Below, piece by piece: positions 52,699 to 62,102 of a DNA stretch of 64,000 bases (position 1 is the stretch's first letter; the number at the start of each line of letters is the position of its first letter). The notes beneath the pieces were generated by a model. That model was given only the letters and a program-made list of their open reading frames with translations, ran no database searches and was not told the DNA's origin. The stretch comes from Croceivirga lutea (GTDB lineage Bacteria; Bacteroidota; Bacteroidia; Flavobacteriales; Flavobacteriaceae), in NCBI RefSeq assembly GCF_014235875.1, contig NZ_JACJUK010000005.1, forward strand, positions 124,001 to 188,000, read 5' to 3'. Both the position numbers and the translations under genes were made by a program.

Positions 52699-53796
52699 TT
52701 AAAGAATATTAATTAAATGCTTTTTTAACCTGTCTAAATCTTCCAAAGTATTATAAAAATGAAAGCTAAAACGAACCCCTTCGCCACGTTGTGCACAAAA
52801 AATATTTTTTGCTTTTACCTTTTCAAATTGTTCAACTGATAGCTTTACATTAAAAATGGTGGAATGGCATTCACGACCTTCGGTCAAAGAATTTAAAAGG
52901 TTTAATTCAGAAAAAATAGTTTTCGCCTTTTTAGAAAGTTCATGGTTGTGGGTATCTATTACGCTGATGTTTAATTTAGACAACCATTGTATTGAAAACT
53001 TTAAGCTACCAAAATTAAAAGAATCTAGATGACCAGGTTCTAAATATTTAGTAAACCTTATAGCATCTTTTTTTGAAGGGTCTCCATTTACTGATGCACA
53101 ACCAATAGACTTAAGGTTAAAAAAAGCTTTTGCATTTTCAGAAAATAAAAAGAATCCGTTACCAAATCCAGCAATTAACCACTTATAGCCGCTTACCCCC
53201 AACACATCAATACCTGAAGCACTAAAATCAAATTCATACATACCACAAAACTGAGTGCCGTCAGCAACTATTAAAAGATTCGGATACTCGGTTTTTAACC
53301 GTTTTAAAAACTTAGGAGATATATAAAATCCTGATTGCCAATGCACAAGACTTAGCACAAATATTTCTATAGAATTATTTCTGATACTTTCAATTATCCT
53401 TTCTTCAACATCAACCGAATAATCCACTAAAAACGTTTTAAAATCTCTATTAATTACAGGCCAATCAACCGAAGGGTAATCTTGATTTAACAATAAAACA
53501 TTTTTATTAGGTTGTAAACCTTCTAAAAGAAAATTCCATCCAATAGAAAAGTTTGGCGTTAAGGCCACTAAAGATGCATCACAAGAAAAAAAGTCACCAA
53601 GCACCTTTTTGGTCTCACCTAATAAACCCATACTTTTCATTTTCATTTCGGCTCCTCCAATTAGATAATCTAAATCATGATGTTGCCTCCATTCAAGCAA
53701 ATCCTCATAGAGCAAACCAGAAGTTGCTGTATTGGCGTAAATTCCTTTATTAAGTACCGGAAATTGTTTACGAGCAGCTTCTAAGGTTGTATTCAT
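52699..53796 (-). CDS. Class-V aminotransferase-fold PLP enzyme
   Basis: PLP enzyme of 365 residues. The PLP lysine is in GVSGYKWLIAGFGNGF, preceded by VADGTQFCGMYEFDF with the cofactor-binding aspartate. It belongs to the group containing cysteine desulfurases and EgtE-like C-S lyases. It is the second gene downstream of egtD on the opposite strand, and ergothioneine synthesis needs a PLP C-S lyase after EgtB, so an EgtE-like role is possible. I cannot exclude a desulfurase or other lyase. Confidence 0.82.
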   Translation of the reverse strand: MNTTLEAARKQFPVLNKGIYANTATSGLLYEDLLEWRQHHDLDYLIGGAEMKMKSMGLLGETKKVLGDFFSCDASLVALTPNFSIGWNFLLEGLQPNKNVLLLNQDYPSVDWPVINRDFKTFLVDYSVDVEERIIESIRNNSIEIFVLSLVHWQSGFYISPKFLKRLKTEYPNLLIVADGTQFCGMYEFDFSASGIDVLGVSGYKWLIAGFGNGFFLFSENAKAFFNLKSIGCASVNGDPSKKDAIRFTKYLEPGHLDSFNFGSLKFSIQWLSKLNISVIDTHNHELSKKAKTIFSELNLLNSLTEGRECHSTIFNVKLSVEQFEKVKAKNIFCAQRGEGVRFSFHFYNTLEDLDRLKKHLINIL

Positions 53797-53813
53797 GGGC
53801 TTGTTTTTTAAAT

Positions 53814-53821
53814 TATCTTTG
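53814..53821 (+). promoter_or_regulatory. -7 promoter element of the 2TM-folA unit
   Basis: TATCTTTG, a perfect TAnnTTTG element 18 nt before the ATG at 53840. Confidence 0.45.
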
Positions 53822-53839
53822 TTTTAAAGATAGGTAATC

Positions 53840-54229
53840 ATGTTTTTTAAAAAGAAGCAAAAGTCTGAAGTTAATATTGAGCAACATGAACTTTTAGAAA
53901 ATGCGCAAAAACGAATTTCACAAAAGAAAAGACTCTTTACCCATTTTGTAATCTTTTTAATTGGTAGTGTTTTTTTAATCTTAATCAATAAGATTTTAAA
54001 ATATGGTGAATCTTATGATTGGTTTATATGGGGTATTACCGCTTGGGCATTTCTCTTTTTAATTCATGTTTTTAATGTATTTGTTACGCAAAAATTTATG
54101 GGAGTTGCCTGGGAACGTGATCAACGCGAAAAACTAGTAGCCAAACAAAAACAACGAATTGCCGAAATTCAAAAAGAAATTGAAACCGAATTCCCCATCT
54201 CTAAAATCAATAAAAAAAAAGAGCTTTGA
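53840..54229 (+). CDS. 2TM domain-containing protein
   Basis: Protein of 129 residues with two membrane helices (about 33-52 and 64-84) flanked by basic and helical ends; matches the 2TM family often found near histidine kinases or folate genes in Flavobacteriia. Function unknown. Its stop overlaps the folA start by 3 nt (TTGA), so the two are coupled. Confidence 0.82.
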   Translation: MFFKKKQKSEVNIEQHELLENAQKRISQKKRLFTHFVIFLIGSVFLILINKILKYGESYDWFIWGITAWAFLFLIHVFNVFVTQKFMGVAWERDQREKLVAKQKQRIAEIQKEIETEFPISKINKKKEL

Positions 54230-54720
54230 GTAAATTAATAATTATTGCTGCCGCTGCAGAAAACAACGCATTAGGAATAAACAACGATTTACCTTGGCAT
54301 TTACCCGATGATTTTAAGCGATTTAAACAATTAACCAGTGGGCACAAAATACTAATGGGTCGTAAGACATTAGAAAGCTTTCCTAAAGCTTTGCCCAACA
54401 GAGAACATATTGTAATAACACGCGATAAGAATTACCAACCAAAATTTGATTGTATTGTTTTTAACACCATAGAAGAAGCTATAAAGTATGCCCAGCAAGA
54501 TGATGTTAGCTTTATTATTGGTGGTGGAGAAATTTACAAACAGGCTATGGATTTAGCCACGCATATTGAACTTACAAGAATACATGCTGAATTTGAGGCA
54601 GATACATTTTTCCCTGCAATTGATTTAGGAAAATGGAAAATCGTAAAAGAAGAGCATCACCCAAAAGATGATAAGCATACGTTTGATTTTACCTATCAAA
54701 CCTTTGAACGCATTAGTTAG
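54226..54720 (+). CDS. folA: Dihydrofolate reductase
   Basis: DHFR of 164 residues reducing dihydrofolate with NADPH. Motifs are LGINNDLPWHLPDDFKRFK with the active-site acid, MGRKTLESFPKALPNR and IIGGGEIYKQAM. The start codon is TTG (TTGAGTAAATTA), overlapping the upstream stop; no ATG is available before the conserved N-terminus. The last codons overlap the convergent murI by 4 nt. It recycles the dihydrofolate made by ThyA. Confidence 0.95.
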   Translation: MSKLIIIAAAAENNALGINNDLPWHLPDDFKRFKQLTSGHKILMGRKTLESFPKALPNREHIVITRDKNYQPKFDCIVFNTIEEAIKYAQQDDVSFIIGGGEIYKQAMDLATHIELTRIHAEFEADTFFPAIDLGKWKIVKEEHHPKDDKHTFDFTYQTFERIS

Positions 54721-55502
54721 AAATCTAAATAAGAAACTTCCGCATTTTTATTAGTATCTACTATTGTTTTGAGCAGATAGGGGTTTTTATTGCTATAAAA
54801 GTAATGGGTTACCTTCGCTGAATTAGTATTGTCAAGATTTTGTTGCTGCAAAATACTTTTTGTTTGTTTAGCCACCGCAAAACCTGAATCTATTATTTTT
54901 ACCTCTGGAGGAAGTATTTTTTTTAATACAGGAATTAAATACGGATAGTGTGTACAGCCTAAAACTAAGCTATCAATACCTTTTTCTAACATTGGTGTGA
55001 TGAATGTTTTAAGTAACTCGTAGGTTTTCTTTGAATTTACGCTACCTGCTTCTACTAGCTCCACAAGACCGTTTCCTTCTTGTTCTATAACTTCAATACC
55101 AGAGGCGTATATTTTACTGGTATTTTGAAATAAGCCACTAGATAATGTTCCTTTAGTAGCTAATACACCTACCTTCTTGGTTTTGGTATTTAATGCTGCG
55201 GGTTTTATAGCAGGCTCAATACCAATAAACGGAATATTATAATTAGCTCTAAGCTCTTTGATAGCATTTGTAGTTGCGGTATTACAAGCCACCACTATTA
55301 GCTTACAATTTCTAGCTAAAAGATATTCTACATTTTTGGTACTAAGTTCAATAATAGTTTTATTCGTTTTTAAACCATAGGGAGCATTAGCACTGTCTGC
55401 AAGGTAAATAGTAGATTCGTAAGGTAAGAGACGATTAATCTCTTTCCAAATGGAAGTACCACCTACTCCTGAATCAAAAATACCAATAGGGTTATTACTC
55501 AT
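54717..55502 (-). CDS. murI: Glutamate racemase
   Basis: Cofactor-free racemase of 261 residues supplying D-glutamate for peptidoglycan. N-terminal GIFDSGVGGTSIW and the two catalytic cysteines in VVACNTATTNA and LVLGCTHYPYL are present. It lies downstream of the OmpH pair but behind a terminator, so it probably has its own promoter or weak readthrough. Confidence 0.96.
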   Translation of the reverse strand: MSNNPIGIFDSGVGGTSIWKEINRLLPYESTIYLADSANAPYGLKTNKTIIELSTKNVEYLLARNCKLIVVACNTATTNAIKELRANYNIPFIGIEPAIKPAALNTKTKKVGVLATKGTLSSGLFQNTSKIYASGIEVIEQEGNGLVELVEAGSVNSKKTYELLKTFITPMLEKGIDSLVLGCTHYPYLIPVLKKILPPEVKIIDSGFAVAKQTKSILQQQNLDNTNSAKVTHYFYSNKNPYLLKTIVDTNKNAEVSYLDF

Positions 55503-55510
55503 ATTTCAAC

Positions 55511-55553
55511 AAAAAACCGCTGATTTCTACTTTACGAAGATACCAGCGGTTTA
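55511..55553 (-). terminator. Terminator of the bamA-ompH operon
   Basis: On the minus strand AAACCGCTG and CAGCGGTTT pair over 9 bp around a 21-nt loop, with six T residues after the stem. It lies 22 nt past the second ompH stop and immediately before murI. Confidence 0.8.
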
Positions 55554-55573
55554 AATTTATTTACTAAGGTTTT

Positions 55574-56083
55574 TTAGAAACCCAATTCTCTTTTAACGTC
55601 AGGTAATAAATCTTTTCCTTTGAAAACAATTAATCCTAAACCAGGGCTAGCGTCCATAACATAGTCGAAACCTTGAGCAGCAGCTACCTTTTCTATAGCT
55701 TCTTTAGCCTTAATTGAGATAGGCTCGAATAGTTCACCTTGCTTCTTTTGCATTTCTTGCATTGCAGCGTTACGTGCATCTTGAATGCTTTTTTCGTAAC
55801 CTTGTAACTCTACCGCTCTTTTGTTATTTTCTTCTTCTGATTGAGAAGTAGCCTCATTAGAGTATTGTGTGTATTTGTTACGAAGTTCTGTTACAGAACT
55901 TTCAATATCTGCACTATAAGTTTCTTCTAACTTTTTAAGCTCGGCTTGCGCAGCTTTCATTTCAGGCATTTCTGAAAGTAACTGCTGTACATTAATATGA
56001 GCTACTTTACTCTGCGCGTTGGTAAACGAAGTTGCCGCAACAAACATCACCAAGGCAACTACAAGTTTGAATCCATTTTTCAT
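55574..56083 (-). CDS. OmpH/Skp-family periplasmic chaperone, copy 2
   Basis: Protein of 169 residues with a signal peptide ending TSFTNAQ (about residue 24) and the Skp-like long helical hairpin KAAQAELKKLEETYSADIES. The C-terminal strand VMDASPGLGLIVFKG is standard. It holds unfolded outer membrane proteins for BamA. It is 47 nt after the longer paralogue. Confidence 0.92.
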   Translation of the reverse strand: MKNGFKLVVALVMFVAATSFTNAQSKVAHINVQQLLSEMPEMKAAQAELKKLEETYSADIESSVTELRNKYTQYSNEATSQSEEENNKRAVELQGYEKSIQDARNAAMQEMQKKQGELFEPISIKAKEAIEKVAAAQGFDYVMDASPGLGLIVFKGKDLLPDVKRELGF

Positions 56084-56130
56084 AATCTGTGTAACTTTAA
56101 ATTCCAGTTTTAATTAACGTTTAGTATTTA

Positions 56131-56964
56131 TTATTGATTCGTTGAATCCTTTTTTTGTTCTTTAGCCCTTTCTACTTCCTTCTCTTTTCTCTTTGCTTCT
56201 CTTTCTTCTAGCAATTTCTTTCTTCTTTCCTCGTAGGCCTTTTTACGTTCTTCACGTAATTTTAATTGTTCTTCTCTTCTTGCTTCAATAGCTTTTTGTC
56301 TATCTTCTTTCGCAGCGGCTGCTTGCTCCTCTCTTTCTTGAAGTGCTTCATTCACCTCTTCTACATCTTGAGATTCTCTATTTTGAAAATCTTTTAGTTT
56401 ATTGTCAAGATTTTGCTTCTTTTTAGAAGCACTAACTTTTCTTGTACGAGCAATTTCTCTCAAAACCAAGTCACTAACATCGTGTCTTTGTTCGGAATAC
56501 AACATTACAACATCTGCTGATTTATCAAAAATAAAATCATATCTTTTATTTGCACCTATTTTCTGAACTTCATTAAAAACCTGGTCTTGTATAGGCTGTA
56601 TTAATAGCTTTTTCTGAAGTACCAAGTCTCCCTGTGGTCCAAAACGGTCTTGTTGATAATCCAACATTTCCTTTTCCAAAATTTCAATTTCCTCTTCTCT
56701 TTCAGCAATTAGCTCATCTGTTAAGAGTACTTTTTCAGCCATAAGGTCTTTTTTCATTTGCTCAACCTTACTTTGCATTAACTCAATCTCTTGCTTCCAT
56801 TTAGCAGCTTTGGTATTTAGCTGTTGCGTAGCATCTCTATATTCTTCTACATTTTCTAGAATATACTCCATATCTACATAACCAATACGAACACCTCTTG
56901 CTGATTGTGCGAATGTTAGCGCACTAAAAATGAACGTTGTAATTAAAGCTATACTAATCTTCAT
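56131..56964 (-). CDS. OmpH/Skp-family periplasmic chaperone, copy 1, with long charged tail
   Basis: Protein of 277 residues when started at the ATG at 56964, which gives a clean signal peptide MKISIALITTFIFSALTFAQ. An in-frame start at 57009 would add 15 residues. The Skp core is at about 20-175. The rest is a lysine/arginine/glutamate-rich coiled coil of about 100 residues (LREERKKAYEERRKKLLEER), which is longer than typical Skp. Located directly after bamA. Confidence 0.9.
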   Translation of the reverse strand: MKISIALITTFIFSALTFAQSARGVRIGYVDMEYILENVEEYRDATQQLNTKAAKWKQEIELMQSKVEQMKKDLMAEKVLLTDELIAEREEEIEILEKEMLDYQQDRFGPQGDLVLQKKLLIQPIQDQVFNEVQKIGANKRYDFIFDKSADVVMLYSEQRHDVSDLVLREIARTRKVSASKKKQNLDNKLKDFQNRESQDVEEVNEALQEREEQAAAAKEDRQKAIEARREEQLKLREERKKAYEERRKKLLEEREAKRKEKEVERAKEQKKDSTNQ

Positions 56965-57059
56965 CCTAATTACGATGTTTATATAGAAAATATCGTGCCA
57001 AAAATACAACTAATTTAAAATGAATTAATTACGAATTTAAGTAACCGCTATTTTCTGTG

Positions 57060-59696
57060 TTAAAACTGTTGACCAATGATGAAGTGTGTTTGCCAACCAC
57101 TGGGTCCATTACCCGCAGATGAAGGATTTAAGTCTTCGTCAAAACCATATCCGAAGTCAATACCCAATAGTCCAAACGCTGGCATAAATATTCTTAGCCC
57201 CACTCCAGCCGATCTCTTTAACTGAAACGGATTAAAGTCTTGAAAATTGTTGAACGAATTACCAGCCTCAAGAAAACTTAGCATATAAATAGAAGCCGAA
57301 GGTTTTAAGGTTAATGGGTAACGCAATTCCATTGAATACTTATTATAAATAGTTCCCCCATCTTGCTGTACATTGCCCGTAATTGGGTTTGTACTAAAAG
57401 GTGTTAAAGAACTGTTTTCATATCCACGTAACTGCACTACATCTCTACCATCAAGTGTAAAGTTTCCTAAACCATCACCACCCACAAAAAAACGCTCGAA
57501 AGGTACATCACCAATATCACTATTGTAGTTACCTAAAAAGCCAAATTCGGCATTTGTTCTCAAGACTAGTTTATCTACTAATCTGGTGTACCAATCACCT
57601 TTAAACTTAACTTTATAGTACTCTAACCATTTAAAACGTTCTTCTTCTATTTCTTGTAGCTCGTTAGTTTCTGCTGTAGTTAATACGGTACCATTTTGCG
57701 CAGACTCTGTTAGTTCATCACTTCGTTCTTTAAGCGCCTTAAAATCTTTATTCCCAAATAATGAATACGGTGGTGTAAACTTTGCGGTAATTTCAAAATT
57801 TGAACCTGTCATTGGAAAAATTCTACTTGGCCCTTGAGAACTTCTAGAAACTCCAATGGTATAAGCCAAAGAGTTTGAACTACCATTACCAAAATTAAAA
57901 AGACCAATGTTATAGTCATTAAATTCGTAAAGTTGGTACCCTAGAGAATGTGAAATTGTAAAGAAATCGTCTGGCCATTGCACTCGTTTTGCTAAACCGG
58001 CAGATATACCTGTTATAGAAAAACCCCTGTCTTTATTTACGTCTATTTGGCCGTTGTTACTGAAACTTGATGCAAACTGTTGTGTTCTAGAAAACGATAA
58101 GTTAAAACGAACTGGTTTTTTACCACCTAACCAAGGCTCTGCAAAATTTAAACTGTATACTCTAAATGTTCTACTGGCTTGTAAGCGTAAAGAAAAGGTT
58201 TGGCCGTCACCCATTGGCACTGGTTTATACGCTTCACCATTAAATAAGTTTTGTATTGAAAAGTTTGAAAAAGACAATCCTAATGTTCCAATGAATCCGC
58301 CACCGCCATAACCCCCTTGAAGCTCAATTTGGCTAGAACCAGACTCTACTAAACTATATTTAATATCTACCGTACCATCATTCGGATTCGGATTTTCAAT
58401 ATCAGGAGCAATTTGCTCAGCATCAAAGAAACCAAGTTGACCTAATTCACGCACTGTTCTAACAATATTGTCTTTACTATATTTTTGACCTGGCTTTGTA
58501 CGTAATTCTCTAAAAATAACGTGGTCATTAGTTTTATCGTTACCTACAACGGTAATGTGATTTAAGAAAGTTTCTTTACCCTCAATTATTCTAATTTCAA
58601 AATCAATAGTATCATTTACGGCTGAAACCTCAACTGGATTTATTTGAGAAAACAAATAACCGTTGTTTTGGTAAAGGTTTGTAACATCTTCAGCATCTGG
58701 TTTTGTATCATCGGCAATTCGTTTTTTTAGCAATACACCATTATACGTATCTCCTTTTTTGATACCTAAAACTTGAGATAATTGCCTATCTGTGTACACC
58801 GTATTACCAACAAAATCAACTTCTCCGAAGTAATATTTGTTACCTTCTTCTAGTTTTATATTTAAAGCAATATTGTTATCATCTAACTTTACAAAAGTGT
58901 CTGATAGAATTCTTGCGTCTCTAAAGCCTCTTTCTGCGTAAGTATCAATTAGATTATCTAAATCTTCTTCGTAATCTGCTTCAATATATTTTGATTTTTT
59001 CCAGAACCTATAGAATTTTTTCTGCTTTGTCTTTTTTAAAGATTTTCGAAGTCTTTTTGAAGCAACTTGTGTGTTGCCGTCAAAAGTTATTTTCTTAATC
59101 TTTACTTTTTCACCTTTGTTTATATTAATGACCATGCTTTCAGCATTAGTCTCTGAGGTGTCAACTGCTGTGGCAATGGTTACTTTTGTATTTAAAAACC
59201 CTTGCTTTTTATATTTATTTTCTAAGTAAGACTTTGTGTTGGCAATTAAACTTTCAGTAATTTTCTTACCCTTTTTAAGGTCAGTATCATTGAGAATATC
59301 ATCGACTTTTCTACCCTTTATACCATAAACGGTAACGTCTGTTAAGGTTGGTCTTTCGGTAATATTTAATTCTAGAAATATTTTATCACCTTCTATTTTA
59401 GTTACATAGAATTGAACATCACTAAACAATTCTAGTCCCCAAAGTTTTTTAATAACCGCAGCTGTTTCTTCACCAGGCACCATTAATTCTTGCCCAATAC
59501 GTAAACCTGTATAGGTTTTTACAGTCTGCTCGTTATAACTTTTAACACCAGTAACTTCTATACCGCCTAAAATATATTTCTTGGCGTTTTCTAACGATAA
59601 TTCTTGAGCAATAGTAAAATGCCCAATAAAAAAAGTAATAATAAATAATGGGATAAGTGGTGTAGTTCTTTTAATTCCCTTAGCTAAGTTGTTCAC
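57060..59696 (-). CDS. bamA: Outer membrane protein assembly factor BamA
   Basis: Omp85 protein of about 878 residues: signal peptide region, POTRA repeats to about residue 430, then the beta-barrel with the VRGF-type segment as LRGYENSS and C-terminal FIIGQQF. It inserts outer membrane proteins. I place the start at a GTG (59696), which overlaps the uppS end by 17 nt and precedes KRTTPLIPLFIITFFIG; a TTG at 59747 is the other option and would overlap by 68 nt. No ATG fits before the signal peptide. Confidence 0.93.
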   Translation of the reverse strand: MNNLAKGIKRTTPLIPLFIITFFIGHFTIAQELSLENAKKYILGGIEVTGVKSYNEQTVKTYTGLRIGQELMVPGEETAAVIKKLWGLELFSDVQFYVTKIEGDKIFLELNITERPTLTDVTVYGIKGRKVDDILNDTDLKKGKKITESLIANTKSYLENKYKKQGFLNTKVTIATAVDTSETNAESMVININKGEKVKIKKITFDGNTQVASKRLRKSLKKTKQKKFYRFWKKSKYIEADYEEDLDNLIDTYAERGFRDARILSDTFVKLDDNNIALNIKLEEGNKYYFGEVDFVGNTVYTDRQLSQVLGIKKGDTYNGVLLKKRIADDTKPDAEDVTNLYQNNGYLFSQINPVEVSAVNDTIDFEIRIIEGKETFLNHITVVGNDKTNDHVIFRELRTKPGQKYSKDNIVRTVRELGQLGFFDAEQIAPDIENPNPNDGTVDIKYSLVESGSSQIELQGGYGGGGFIGTLGLSFSNFSIQNLFNGEAYKPVPMGDGQTFSLRLQASRTFRVYSLNFAEPWLGGKKPVRFNLSFSRTQQFASSFSNNGQIDVNKDRGFSITGISAGLAKRVQWPDDFFTISHSLGYQLYEFNDYNIGLFNFGNGSSNSLAYTIGVSRSSQGPSRIFPMTGSNFEITAKFTPPYSLFGNKDFKALKERSDELTESAQNGTVLTTAETNELQEIEEERFKWLEYYKVKFKGDWYTRLVDKLVLRTNAEFGFLGNYNSDIGDVPFERFFVGGDGLGNFTLDGRDVVQLRGYENSSLTPFSTNPITGNVQQDGGTIYNKYSMELRYPLTLKPSASIYMLSFLEAGNSFNNFQDFNPFQLKRSAGVGLRIFMPAFGLLGIDFGYGFDEDLNPSSAGNGPSGWQTHFIIGQQF

Positions 59697-60420
59697 TTGT
59701 CTTTCCAAATCTTCGTTCCCTTTTTTGGTAACTGATAATAGCCTCAACTAGATGCTTCTCACTAAAATCGGGCCAAAATACGTCAATAAAATATAATTCT
59801 GCATATGCTATCTGCCAAAGCAAAAAATTACTTATTCGATGTTCACCACTAGTTCGTATTAAGAGGTCAACATCTGGCATGTCATGCGTGTAAAGATGCT
59901 CATTTATAAGGTTGTCATCAATATCAGTCGGCGAAATTAGGTTATTTTTAACTTTGATTGCAAGGTTTTTAACAGCAGAAACCAATTCATTTCTTGAACC
60001 GTAGCTTAAAGCAAGGGTTAAAACCATGCCTTTATTTGTTGCTGTTTTCTCAATAACCTCTTTTAATTCTTTGGCCGCTTTAGAAGGTAAAGCATCTAAA
60101 TTTCCAATAGCATTAAGTCGAATATTATTCTTTTCTAAGGTCTTAAGTTCTTTACGTAATGATGAAACTAGAAGCCTCATTAGTGTTTGAACTTCTATTT
60201 GGGGTCGTTTCCAATTTTCTGTTGAAAAGGCGTAGAGTGTTAAATACTTAATGTTTAAACGCGCACAATTTTCAACGGTTTTTCTAACAGCTTTTACACC
60301 ATTTTCATGGCCAAAAACCCTTAGTTTGCCTCTTTCTTTAGCCCATCTACCATTACCGTCCATAATAACGGCAATGTGTTTGGGTAAATTATTCTGATTT
60401 ATTTGGGTTAGGTCTAGCAT
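59680..60420 (-). CDS. uppS: Isoprenyl transferase (undecaprenyl diphosphate synthase)
   Basis: Cis-prenyltransferase of 246 residues. The substrate loop is HIAVIMDGNGRWAKERGK, with TLYAFSTENWKRP in the middle and DLLIRTSGEHRISNFLLWQ near the end. It makes the C55 lipid carrier for peptidoglycan and O-antigen. Runs directly into bamA, 3 nt after the DUF6089 gene. Confidence 0.96.
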   Translation of the reverse strand: MLDLTQINQNNLPKHIAVIMDGNGRWAKERGKLRVFGHENGVKAVRKTVENCARLNIKYLTLYAFSTENWKRPQIEVQTLMRLLVSSLRKELKTLEKNNIRLNAIGNLDALPSKAAKELKEVIEKTATNKGMVLTLALSYGSRNELVSAVKNLAIKVKNNLISPTDIDDNLINEHLYTHDMPDVDLLIRTSGEHRISNFLLWQIAYAELYFIDVFWPDFSEKHLVEAIISYQKRERRFGKTSEQLS

Positions 60421-60423
60421 CTT

Positions 60424-61113
60424 TTACTCAAAACAATCCTGACAAGGCTTGCGACCAAAAGTATAGGTTAGAGTTATACCAGAAAACACGTACCAGTCAT
60501 CACTGAAAAAATTTCCAAATCGAAATTGTTCAAAATTTGAACCTTCAGGATTGCTAGCATCTAGGTTATCTGTAAATGTATATCTAGCCCCAACTTCTGC
60601 TCCGAGTATAAAAAATTGACTCAGACGATATTTGGCCCCAACTGTCATTGGTATTGCAAAACTACCATCTTTTTGGCCAATATCCTGAATTTGTGCTGCA
60701 TCAATATAATTAAAATCGTATCTAAAGTATGTTAACCCTGTATACAAATAGGGTGTAAAAGCAGGTCCTAGCTTGTGTAAATTGTATTCAACAAAATTTA
60801 ATTCTAAGCCTAAAGAATATTCTAAAACACTGTTTTCTACCCGGTATCTTCGTTGTTGTCTAGCGGATTGACTCGACTTTGAATCATCCGCAACAAAGTT
60901 ACCTTTGATAACACTAGCCCTAAATGCATATCTTTTAGCTTTATTCCATTTAAAAATACCGCCAAAAGCAATGCCAGAAGGAAGCACATAATTTGTTCTA
61001 CCAACATCACCAATCATATTAGTGCCACCGCCAAAAAGACCAATTTCATAGGTTTGACTATTAGCACTAACACCTATCAAAAATGTTATTAGCAGTGCAT
61101 AAAATGTTTTCAT
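60424..61113 (-). CDS. DUF6089 outer membrane beta-barrel protein
   Basis: Protein of 229 residues when started at the ATG at 61113, which gives the signal peptide MKTFYALLITFLIGVSANSQ. An upstream in-frame start would add 18 residues. The mature part is a small barrel with alternating aromatic residues (YTGLTYFRYDFNYID) and ends FGRKPCQDCFE, with two cysteines. It is conserved upstream of uppS-bamA in Flavobacteriia. Function unknown, probably envelope-linked. Confidence 0.88.
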   Translation of the reverse strand: MKTFYALLITFLIGVSANSQTYEIGLFGGGTNMIGDVGRTNYVLPSGIAFGGIFKWNKAKRYAFRASVIKGNFVADDSKSSQSARQQRRYRVENSVLEYSLGLELNFVEYNLHKLGPAFTPYLYTGLTYFRYDFNYIDAAQIQDIGQKDGSFAIPMTVGAKYRLSQFFILGAEVGARYTFTDNLDASNPEGSNFEQFRFGNFFSDDWYVFSGITLTYTFGRKPCQDCFE

Positions 61114-61219
61114 TGCTGAAAATTTACCCGATAAGTATTTTGGGATTTTACCTGTATTCACCATCATAAATGTTCTGCATTCTAAAACAAGATTTTTACC
61201 TAATTATTGTCTTAACAAC

Positions 61220-62101
61220 TTAATTACGTTTGTCTTGACCCCACAGTAATTTATTTCTAATGGTTTTTAAGAAACTTTCAGATTTATATTCGACCATTTT
61301 AATAGAGAAATTGGCCTTTTTAATTTTAATTTCTTTTCCGTTTGGTATGGCAGCTATTCTAGAATCTAGAGAGACCAAATGATTTTCTTCTCTACCAGAA
61401 ACCACTAATCTAATTTCAGTATCATCTGGAATTACTAATGGTCTTGCACTTAAATTATGTGGTGCTATTGGTGTTAAAACTATTGACTTTGTAGTTGGTG
61501 CTATTACGGGCCCTCCACAACTCAAAGAATAGCCAGTTGAACCAGTTGGTGTTGAAACAATTAAACCATCTGCCCAGTAAGAGGTTAAAAATTCGCCATT
61601 TAAATAGGTATCAACCGTAATCATAGAAGTAGTGTCTTTTCTACTTACTGTGATTTCATTTAAGGCAAAATTGAGTTCTTTAAATTCTTCGGTATGATCA
61701 CTAATGCCAATTTCAACTAGACTTCTTTCTTCAATTGAAAATTTTCCGCTTTGAAATTCAGTAACCACCTTTCTAACTTCATTTTTGTCGAAAGTGGATA
61801 GAAAACCCAACCTACCCGTATTCACCCCAACAATGGGTATACCCAAATCTGCTACATAAGTTACTGCCCTCAACATAGTTCCATCACCTCCAAAACTAAC
61901 AAACAAGTCAAATGAGGAATCTAAACCTTTGTGTTGCGTAAATTTTTGAAAATTACCCAGTGCAAGAGATTCAGCTAAATAATCGTAAAAATTAGCTTCA
62001 ATTAAAACCTCTGCAGCTGCTTTCTTCAGTTCGTCTAGTAGGTCTAATACCGGGGCTATTTGTTGCCCTTCGTAAACCTGACCATATATAGCTACTTTCA
62101 T
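61220..62101 (-). CDS. nadK: NAD kinase
   Basis: ATP-NAD kinase of about 293 residues making NADP+. The GGDG motif is in FVSFGGDGTMLRAVTYV, NTGRLGFLS follows, and TPTGSTGYSLSCGGP is the second signature. Start chosen at 62101 (MKVAIYGQVY), one base after the upstream stop; an ATG three codons earlier (62110) would overlap it. Confidence 0.95.
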   Translation of the reverse strand: MKVAIYGQVYEGQQIAPVLDLLDELKKAAAEVLIEANFYDYLAESLALGNFQKFTQHKGLDSSFDLFVSFGGDGTMLRAVTYVADLGIPIVGVNTGRLGFLSTFDKNEVRKVVTEFQSGKFSIEERSLVEIGISDHTEEFKELNFALNEITVSRKDTTSMITVDTYLNGEFLTSYWADGLIVSTPTGSTGYSLSCGGPVIAPTTKSIVLTPIAPHNLSARPLVIPDDTEIRLVVSGREENHLVSLDSRIAAIPNGKEIKIKKANFSIKMVEYKSESFLKTIRNKLLWGQDKRN

Positions 62102-62102
62102 T

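Noticed and set aside
56131-56450. Purine/pyrimidine-rich low-complexity DNA
   Set aside because: It encodes the K/R/E-rich coiled coil of the OmpH paralogue; no separate element is needed.
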